A stretch of 35,905 nucleotides of DNA from Thiobacillus sp. UBA2186 (GTDB lineage: Bacteria > Pseudomonadota > Gammaproteobacteria > Burkholderiales > Thiobacillaceae): the NCBI GenBank assembly GCA_002327405.1, contig DCVO01000044.1:1-35905 (forward strand), in the 5' to 3' direction. Made by a program: the position numbers and the translations under genes. Below are positions 30,846 through 35,905 of the stretch, one piece after another. Positions within the stretch are counted from its first letter, which is position 1; the number at the start of each line of letters is the position of its first letter. Under the pieces are notes generated by a model. The model was not told the origin of the DNA, ran no database searches, and saw only the letters and a program-made list of their open reading frames with translations.

Positions 30846-32609
30846 TCAATCCGCTTCGCGCTCCACCGAGCAGCAGTGCGAAGCCGCTTCCGGCTCTTCC
30901 ACCAGCACCTGGCCGGTGATCGGATTGGGGCGATAGGTGGTGCAGCCCTTCAGTCCGTGTTCGTGGGCGTACTGGTAGATCGACTGGAATTCGTCGAAGG
31001 CATAGTCCGCCGGGATGTTGATGGTCTTGGAAATGGCATTGTCCACCCAGGGCTGCAACGCCGCCTGCATGTCGAGGTGGCGGAAGGGCGAGATTTCCCC
31101 GGCGGTGACGAAGGCCGGCGTCAACGCCGCATCTGCGCCGCGCAGATTCCTGTAGAGCGCATGGGCGTAGTCGCTTACCTCGTATTCGTGCAACTGGCCG
31201 TCCATCTCGTAGATGCGCCGGCGGTAGTCGTACTGGAACACCGGTTCCAGTCCGCTCGATACGTTGTTGGCGAGCAGGCTGATGGTGCCTGTTGGTGCAA
31301 TTGCGGTGAGGTGGGAATTGCGGATGCCGTGCTGCGCGATGCCGTTGCGGATGTCTTGCGGCAGTTTGCGGATGAAAGCGCTCTGTACGTGCTTTTCGCG
31401 GTTCAGCATCGGAAAGCCGCCTTTCTCGCGTGCCAGCTCGATGGAAGTGCGGTAGGCCGTTTCGCAAATGCGCTGCATGATGGCCGCTGCGGTTTGCCGG
31501 GCCTCGGCGCTGTCATAGCGCAGGCCGAGCATGATCAGGGCATTGCCCAGCCCGGTGAGGCCGAGGCCGATACGGCGCGTGGCATGCGCGGCCTGGGCCT
31601 GCTTTTCGAGAGGGAAGCGCGAGAGGTCGCAGACGTTGTCGAGCATGCGCACCGCCACTGCAGTGGCATCTTCCAGCGCAGTGAAGTCCAGCGTGGCTTG
31701 TGCCTCGAAGGGCGCACGCACGAAGCGGGTCAGGTTGAGCGAACCCAGGTTGCAGGCGCCGTAGGGCGGCAGCGGAATCTCGCCGCAGGGGTTGGTGGCG
31801 GCGAGTCGTTCCGCATACCAGAGATTGTTCTGTTCATTGATGCGGTCGATGAACAGCACGCCCGGCTCGGCATAGTCGTAGGTGGCGGCCATGATCTCGT
31901 TCCATAGCTCGCGCGCGCGCACCATGCGGTACACGCGGGAATCCGGCTCGCCGGGGGCGGGGAACACGAGCGGCCAGTCGTCGCCTTCCTTCACTGCCTG
32001 CATGAAAGCGTCGGTGGCCAGCACCGACAGGTTGAAATGCCTGAGCCTGGCGGGATCGCGCTTGGCGCGCACGAATTCGAAAATGTCGGGATGGTTGCAT
32101 CTGAGGGTGGCCATCATCGCACCGCGGCGCGCGCCGGTGGAGAGAATGGTGGCGCACATCGCGTCCCAGATGTGCATGAAGGACACCGGCCCCGAGGCGG
32201 TCACCCCCACGCCCATGGCCGGCGCGCCTGCGGGGCGCAGGGTGGAAAAATCGTAGCCCACGCCGCCGCCCTGCTGCATGGTGAGCGCGCCTTCCTTGAG
32301 CGCATCGAAGATGCCGTCCATGGAATCCTCGACCCGGCCCATGACGAAGCAGTTGAACAGGGTGACGCGGTGGCCGGTGCCGGCTCCGGCGAGGATGCGG
32401 CCGCCGGGCAGGAAGCGGAAATCCTCCAGGGCGGCGTAAAAGCGCTGCTCCCATTGCGTGCGGTCGCGCGCCTCCACTCCCGCCAGCGCGCGCGCCACGC
32501 GGTGCCAGGTGTCCTCCACCGTGGCGTCCTTTACCTTGCCGGCATCGCGGTAGCGGTATTTCGCGTCCCAGATATGGCGCGAGATGGCGCAGGAAAAAGG
32601 GTCGGTCAT
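30846..32609 (-). CDS. nrdJ: Class II (adenosylcobalamin-dependent) ribonucleotide reductase
   Basis: A 587-residue single-chain reductase making deoxynucleotides without oxygen, using a B12-derived radical. NPCGEIPLPPYGACNLGSLN near residues 272-291 carries the thiyl-radical Cys and Cys-x-Glu; LFNCFVMG (about 85-92) gives the first redox Cys. GYDFSTLRPAG, STGARRGAMMATL and APTGTISLLANNVSSGLEP follow. The C-terminus ends with SHCCSVEREAD, an adjacent Cys pair that probably serves as the swinging re-reducing thiols. ATG 32609 is preferred (GAGAG about 5 bases upstream) over ATG 32612 and the longer frame to 32666. The gene sits inverted between lpxB and rnhB, an accessory insertion in that cluster. 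Confidence 0.92.
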   Translation of the reverse strand: MTDPFSCAISRHIWDAKYRYRDAGKVKDATVEDTWHRVARALAGVEARDRTQWEQRFYAALEDFRFLPGGRILAGAGTGHRVTLFNCFVMGRVEDSMDGIFDALKEGALTMQQGGGVGYDFSTLRPAGAPAMGVGVTASGPVSFMHIWDAMCATILSTGARRGAMMATLRCNHPDIFEFVRAKRDPARLRHFNLSVLATDAFMQAVKEGDDWPLVFPAPGEPDSRVYRMVRARELWNEIMAATYDYAEPGVLFIDRINEQNNLWYAERLAATNPCGEIPLPPYGACNLGSLNLTRFVRAPFEAQATLDFTALEDATAVAVRMLDNVCDLSRFPLEKQAQAAHATRRIGLGLTGLGNALIMLGLRYDSAEARQTAAAIMQRICETAYRTSIELAREKGGFPMLNREKHVQSAFIRKLPQDIRNGIAQHGIRNSHLTAIAPTGTISLLANNVSSGLEPVFQYDYRRRIYEMDGQLHEYEVSDYAHALYRNLRGADAALTPAFVTAGEISPFRHLDMQAALQPWVDNAISKTINIPADYAFDEFQSIYQYAHEHGLKGCTTYRPNPITGQVLVEEPEAASHCCSVEREAD

Positions 32610-32665
32610 CATGCTCTCAGGGTAGCTGTTTCCCGTTAAGATGACAGCATTCCGAAGGGAGAACA

Positions 32666-33265
32666 ATGCTGTTGGACATGGAAACGCCCGCCGGGCTGTG
32701 CGGGGTGGACGAAGCCGGGCGCGGCCCGCTGGCCGGCGCGGTCTATGCCGCCGCGGTCATGCTCGACCCCGCCCGGCCGATTGCCGGGCTCAACGATTCC
32801 AAGAAGCTCGCGGAGAAGGCGCGCGAGCGCCTGGCCTTCGTCATCAAGGCGGACAGCCTGGCGTGGTCGGTCGCATTTGCCACGGTTGAGGAAATCGACC
32901 GCCTCAACATCCTGCAGGCGACCCTGCTCGCCATGCAGCGCGCCGTGGCCGGGCTGAACATGCGCCCGCAGGCGGTTTGGGTGGACGGCAACCGCTGTCC
33001 GGACTGGGACTACCCATCGCGCGCCATCGTCGAGGGCGATGCGCTGGTGCCGGCCATTTCCGCCGCTTCCATCCTGGCCAAGACCGCGCGCGACGCCGCC
33101 ATGCGCGAACTGCATGCGCGCTATCCGCAATACAATTTCGCCGGCCACAAGGGCTACGGTACCGCCGCCCATCTCAAGGCCATCAGGCAGCACGGCCCCT
33201 GTCCGGAACATCGCCAAAGTTTCTCGCCTGTGAGGCAGATGCTGGCGCAGGGTGTATTGTTTTGA
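32666..33265 (+). CDS. rnhB: Ribonuclease HII
   Basis: A 199-residue endonuclease that cuts RNA in RNA-DNA hybrids and starts removal of single ribonucleotides from DNA. Catalytic Asp15-Glu16 in GVDEAGRGPLAG, the second Asp in AVWVDGNRCPDW, and AISAASILAKTARD with the last metal Asp are present, with the C-terminal YGTAAHLKAIRQHGPCPEHR. GGGAGA precedes ATG 32666. It usually follows lpxB directly; nrdJ intervenes here. Confidence 0.95.
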   Translation: MLLDMETPAGLCGVDEAGRGPLAGAVYAAAVMLDPARPIAGLNDSKKLAEKARERLAFVIKADSLAWSVAFATVEEIDRLNILQATLLAMQRAVAGLNMRPQAVWVDGNRCPDWDYPSRAIVEGDALVPAISAASILAKTARDAAMRELHARYPQYNFAGHKGYGTAAHLKAIRQHGPCPEHRQSFSPVRQMLAQGVLF

Positions 33266-33308
33266 GCGGTTCGCGCCTGATCCGGCCTCCGGAACCCGAT
33301 ATGCAAGG

Positions 33309-33342
33309 GGTGCACCTTATGGGTAAAATGTACCACCCATAA
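33309..33342 (+). promoter_or_regulatory. Operator-like dyads upstream of the DUF3365 lipoprotein
   Basis: The palindrome GGTGCACC (33309-33316) is immediately followed by a perfect inverted repeat TTATGGGT (33317-33324) / ACCCATAA (33335-33342) with a 10-base gap. TAAAAT at 33324-33329, inside the dyad, could be a -10 box. The layout suits repressor binding; it could also be an mRNA hairpin just before the ribosome binding site AAGGAG. Confidence 0.5.
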
Positions 33343-33360
33343 TCAGACAAGGAGATATGG

Positions 33361-33939
33361 ATGAAGACAATCAAACTCGCTGCGGCCCTGTTGCCCGTTG
33401 CTTTTATTGCTGGCTGCGCCACCGGCCCCAGCGCCGAGCAGCAGGCCGCCATGGGCAACGATGCGCGCAAGACCGCAGGTTCGCTGATTCAGCAGCTGGG
33501 CGGCGAACTGAAGAAGTCGCTCGAGGCCAACGGCCCGGCCGAGAGCATTGCCGTTTGCAAGGACAAGGCGCCGGCCATCGCCGCCTCGCTGTCGAAATCT
33601 TCCGGCTTCGACGTGAAGCGCGTCAGCCCCAGGAACCGCAATCCCAAAGGCGTGCCCGATGCCTGGGAAGCCGAGGCTCAGGCCGCGCTGGAAAAGCGCC
33701 TGGCTGCCGGCGAGAAGCCTGAAACCCTCGACACCTGGCAGGTCGTCAAGACTTCCGGCGGCAAGGAATTCCGCTATGCCAAGGCGCTGGTGACCCAGCA
33801 GGTATGTCTGACCTGCCACGGCGAAAACATCGCGGACGGCATCAAGGCCAAACTCGCGGCCGAGTACCCGCACGACAAGGCCACGGGCTACGGTGTCGGC
33901 ATGGTGCGCGGCATCGTTTCCATCAGGCGCCCGCTGTAA
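33361..33939 (+). CDS. DUF3365 (Tll0287-like) c-type haem lipoprotein
   Basis: A 192-residue lipoprotein: signal 1-18, lipobox FIAGC with lipid Cys19. The domain carries the DUF3365 signature VCKDKAPAIAASLSKSSGFD, followed by VKRVSPRNRNPKGVPDAWE, and one haem site CLTCH (Cys149-His153). It should therefore be a membrane-tethered periplasmic monohaem cytochrome. Cys66 in the AVCKDKAP segment is conserved in the family and is a candidate for the second axial haem ligand or a structural role (inference). Such domains are sensors or small electron carriers; the actual role is unknown. AAGGAG precedes the ATG. Alone on its strand between rnhB and the trmH-like gene, convergent with the senB-like gene. 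Confidence 0.87.
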   Translation: MKTIKLAAALLPVAFIAGCATGPSAEQQAAMGNDARKTAGSLIQQLGGELKKSLEANGPAESIAVCKDKAPAIAASLSKSSGFDVKRVSPRNRNPKGVPDAWEAEAQAALEKRLAAGEKPETLDTWQVVKTSGGKEFRYAKALVTQQVCLTCHGENIADGIKAKLAAEYPHDKATGYGVGMVRGIVSIRRPL

Positions 33940-33950
33940 TTCACCTTACT

Positions 33951-33978
33951 GCCTCCCCTGTCCAGGGGAGGCTTGCTT
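33951..33978. terminator. Bidirectional terminator between DUF3365 and senB-like genes
   Basis: A perfect 9-bp stem GCCTCCCCT (33951-33959) / AGGGGAGGC (33964-33972) with a GTCC loop is followed by TTGCTTTC. It lies between the two convergent stops. Confidence 0.8.
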
Positions 33979-33990
33979 TCTCATTCGGGT

Positions 33991-34953
33991 TCACTGCGCG
34001 GCGCGGGCCTCGAATTCGCCCACCAGCTGCCTGACGGATGAGGCCTCGCGCTGCGGCGTCATTAGCGTCCTGCGGTTCCTGCCCTGTCTGACGAGTTCGG
34101 CATAGAACGCGGGATCGTTTTCGGCCTTTGAAATCAACTGGGCCAGCCGGCGCTCGTCCTCGAGCGGGTAATAGCCGGGGTAGTCGTCGCCCAGCATGCC
34201 GATGTTGCCCGAAACGGCCGAGGCCAGAACCGGGACGTCGGCGGCCAGCGCCTCGCAAATCACGTTGGCGCCGCCTTCCATGACCGAGCTCACCACCAGC
34301 AGGTCCGCGCGGGAGAAGTGTTCCAGCACGGCCTCGTGCGTCAACTCGCCCAACCAGTGGTAGCGCGGCAACTTGCTCTCGGCCAGGCGCGCTGTCCGGG
34401 CCATTTCTTCGGACAGTGCGCGGCCGAGATGGATGATCTGCGTGCGCGAGTGCTCCGGCAGGTAGGCGCTGGCGAGGGCGGCGCGGAACGGGTCCTTTTC
34501 CTCGCGCAGGTGGCCCACCACCAGCACGCGGAAGGGACCGCTGAACTGCGGCTGGTGCGGGTTGTCGGGCGAGGATTGATAAATGACGCGGGTCTTGGCC
34601 GCGTGCTCTGGCTTGAGTTCGTCAATGCCGCGCCCCTGCAAGACCACCAGGCGATGGGCGAGATCCAGCGAGGTTTGCGCGTCGGGATCGCTCTGGATGT
34701 CGCGGTAGAGATCCGTGCCGGTCAGCACCACGATCAGCGGCCGGCTGGGATGGCGCTCGGCGAAGGCATGGATGGATTTGCAGCTGCGCCGCGCGTGCAG
34801 CGCGATCATCAAGTCGGCCGGCGCGCCGTTCCATTCGGTGGAAACTTCGACCTCGTAGCCGGCTTCGCGCAGAAAACCCGTCCAGCGCGCGGCGGTGTGC
34901 CAGTTGCCGCCGCGCTGCTCGGCGCCATAAGGGGTGATCAATACAATGCGCAT
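33991..34953 (-). CDS. senB: SenB-like selenosugar synthase (TIGR04348 glycosyltransferase)
   Basis: A 320-residue GT4-like glycosyltransferase. The N-terminal Rossmann half has IALHARRSCKSIHAF and the strongly characteristic LTGTDLYRDIQSD, followed by LDLAHRLVVLQGRGIDEL. The second half has VLVVGHLREEKDPFRAALAS, YHWLGELTHEAVL, the donor-binding MEGGANVICEALAADVPVLA and NIGMLGDDYPGYYPL. This combination is the TIGR04348/SenB family. SenB is known in the selenoneine pathway to couple selenophosphate with a UDP-sugar to a 1-selenosugar. No senA or senC (selD-like) partner is in the window, so it is an orphan here. ATG 34953 is chosen; the frame extends six codons further. Divergent from the trmH-like gene with only 35 bases between. 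Confidence 0.85.
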   Translation of the reverse strand: MRIVLITPYGAEQRGGNWHTAARWTGFLREAGYEVEVSTEWNGAPADLMIALHARRSCKSIHAFAERHPSRPLIVVLTGTDLYRDIQSDPDAQTSLDLAHRLVVLQGRGIDELKPEHAAKTRVIYQSSPDNPHQPQFSGPFRVLVVGHLREEKDPFRAALASAYLPEHSRTQIIHLGRALSEEMARTARLAESKLPRYHWLGELTHEAVLEHFSRADLLVVSSVMEGGANVICEALAADVPVLASAVSGNIGMLGDDYPGYYPLEDERRLAQLISKAENDPAFYAELVRQGRNRRTLMTPQREASSVRQLVGEFEARAAQ

Positions 34954-34988
34954 TTGGGAATAGTGACACAAAGCCGGAAAATAGCGCT

Positions 34989-35774
34989 ATGCATGACCTG
35001 ATCACTTCCCGCGACAACCCGCTGTTCAAGCGGCTGAAAAAACTGGCCGAGTCGGCGCGCGAGCGGCGCGAGACGCGCACTGCGCTGCTGGATGGCGAAC
35101 ATCTGGTCGAGGCTTATCTCGATGCGGGAGGGCAGCCGCTTGTGCTGCTGCATAGTGCGTCCTGCACACCGGCGCTCTTGAATAAACTGGCGGCACGCTG
35201 TGACGGCGCGAAAGTGGCTGCCTTGTCAGACAGCCTGTTCGCCGAGCTGTCGCCGGTGGGCAGCCCGACCGGCATTCTTGCCGAAGTCGCGTGGCTGGAT
35301 CCGGCGCCGGGGGATGCCATGCCTCTTGTGATGCTGCTCGAAGACATTCAGGATCCGGGCAATCTCGGCAGCCTGCTGCGCAGCGCTGCCGCTGCCGGCG
35401 CCACGCTGGCGGTGCTGTCCAAGGGCTGCCATGACGCCTGGTCGCCCAAGGCCCTGCGCGGCGGCCAGGGCGCACAGTTCGTGCTGCCCATGTTGCTGCG
35501 CACGGATTTGCCCCAATGGATACAATCGCAGAATATGCCGGCATGGGCGCTCGCCCTGGGCGGTGAGCAAACGCTGTTCGATACCGATCTCTCCGGGCCG
35601 GCGGCGATTCTGGTCGGCAACGAAGGCGCGGGGCTGTCAGAAGAAATCCTGCACCTGGCCACGGCGCGCGTGCGCATCCCCATGCCGGGCAGGATAGAGT
35701 CGCTCAATGCCGCCGCTGCCGCTGCGGTCGCGCTCTTCGAAGCGGTGCGGCAGAGGGCAGGAGCTAGGGGCTAG
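34989..35774 (+). CDS. TrmH/SpoU-family RNA 2'-O-methyltransferase
   Basis: A 261-residue SPOUT methyltransferase. The N-terminal substrate domain (ITSRDNPLFKRLKKLAESARERR and LLDGEHLVEAYLDAG) is followed by the knot domain: LLEDIQDPGNLGSLLRSAAAAGA (motif 1), ILVGNEGAGLSEEIL (motif 2), RIPMPGRIESLNAAAAAAVALFE (motif 3). It 2'-O-methylates an rRNA or tRNA; the target is unknown. It is distinct from RlmB at 7.3 kb. The last codons and stop (35772-35774) fall inside a repeated 7-bp unit, so the C-terminus may have been set by repeat invasion. In relatives this gene follows rnhB. Confidence 0.9.
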   Translation: MHDLITSRDNPLFKRLKKLAESARERRETRTALLDGEHLVEAYLDAGGQPLVLLHSASCTPALLNKLAARCDGAKVAALSDSLFAELSPVGSPTGILAEVAWLDPAPGDAMPLVMLLEDIQDPGNLGSLLRSAAAAGATLAVLSKGCHDAWSPKALRGGQGAQFVLPMLLRTDLPQWIQSQNMPAWALALGGEQTLFDTDLSGPAAILVGNEGAGLSEEILHLATARVRIPMPGRIESLNAAAAAAVALFEAVRQRAGARG

Positions 35775-35866
35775 GAATTAGGGACTAGGGGGTATGCGGC
35801 TGTAGGCCGCGCCGTTTACAAGATAAGCGCGAAGCACAATCCCTGACCCCTGACCCCTGACCCCTG
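35763..35866 (+). repeat. Two 7-bp tandem arrays forming a G-rich/C-rich pair
   Basis: Left arm: four 7-base units of the form RYTAGGR (35763-35790: GCTAGGG, GCTAGGA, ATTAGGG, ACTAGGG). Right arm: CTGACCC three times in perfect tandem (35843-35863), then CTG. The right arm complement is GGGTCAG, the REP core seen at 16635-16721. The arms can pair at about six of seven positions. The middle holds no gene. Confidence 0.75.
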
Positions 35867-35868
35867 CA

Positions 35869-35905
35869 ATGAAACTCCTACATTCCGCGCTGCGCTTCCG
35901 CGTCA
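35869..35905 (+). CDS. Start of an unidentified gene (cut by window edge)
   Basis: ATG 35869 opens a frame reading MKLLHSALRFRV to the edge. A basic start with hydrophobic residues could begin a membrane protein. There is no clear ribosome binding site, because the upstream bases are the C-rich repeat. Too short to identify. Confidence 0.3.
   Translation, partial: MKLLHSALRFRV

Overview
The window reads as chromosomal DNA of a betaproteobacterium. The best match is the Nitrosomonadales/Gallionellaceae-type lineages, judged from gene order and protein style; I could not run a search. The core is the conserved block glnD<-map<- / rpsB-tsf-pyrH-frr-uppS-cdsA-dxr-rseP-bamA-skp-lpxD-fabZ-lpxA-lpxB ... 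rnhB ... trmH-like. It joins translation, UMP synthesis, isoprenoid and phospholipid precursors, outer-membrane assembly and lipid A synthesis. Many genes overlap by 1-4 bases or are a few bases apart, so most of 17.0-30.7 kb is probably one long transcription unit, with an attenuator-like terminator after rpsB.

Layout. Positions 1-4.8 kb hold a periplasmic rhodanese (cut by the window edge), an SDR oxidoreductase, an MgtC-like protein with an LrgA/LrgB pair, an AEC permease and a GNAT acetyltransferase. By eye this stretch is poorer in GC (about 55% in a sampled line) than the rest (about 65% in a sampled line). A tRNA-Leu(CAG) at 4839-4923 marks the change. Next come rnr and rlmB, then a small purine-salvage pair (HPRT and a methylthioinosine-type phosphorylase), def, a FlaF-like protein and a small basic protein. 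After these lie glnD and map on the minus strand.

Between map and rpsB sits about 2.7 kb of foreign debris. It contains a 5'-truncated RHS protein with a Cys-rich variable C-terminus, a membrane-anchored Cys-rich partner that could be its immunity protein, a second RHS shard, a truncated RAYT (REP-associated tyrosine transposase) N-terminus and a cluster of REP-like GGGGTCAG repeats. The rpsB promoter and leader survive just downstream.

Two more accessory insertions appear to break the lpxB-rnhB-trmH neighbourhood: a class II (B12-dependent) ribonucleotide reductase on the minus strand, and a haem-binding DUF3365 lipoprotein facing a stand-alone homologue of SenB, the selenosugar synthase of selenoneine biosynthesis.

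The most unusual genome-scale signal is in the spacers. At least five intergenic gaps after plus-strand genes carry long imperfect hairpins made of short G-rich repeats in the upstream arm and C-rich repeats in the downstream arm. Three of them share ACAGRGAGG-like ends. Another spacer (rlmB-hpt) holds three mutually interlocking perfect 8-bp inverted repeats that could form a two-state RNA switch.
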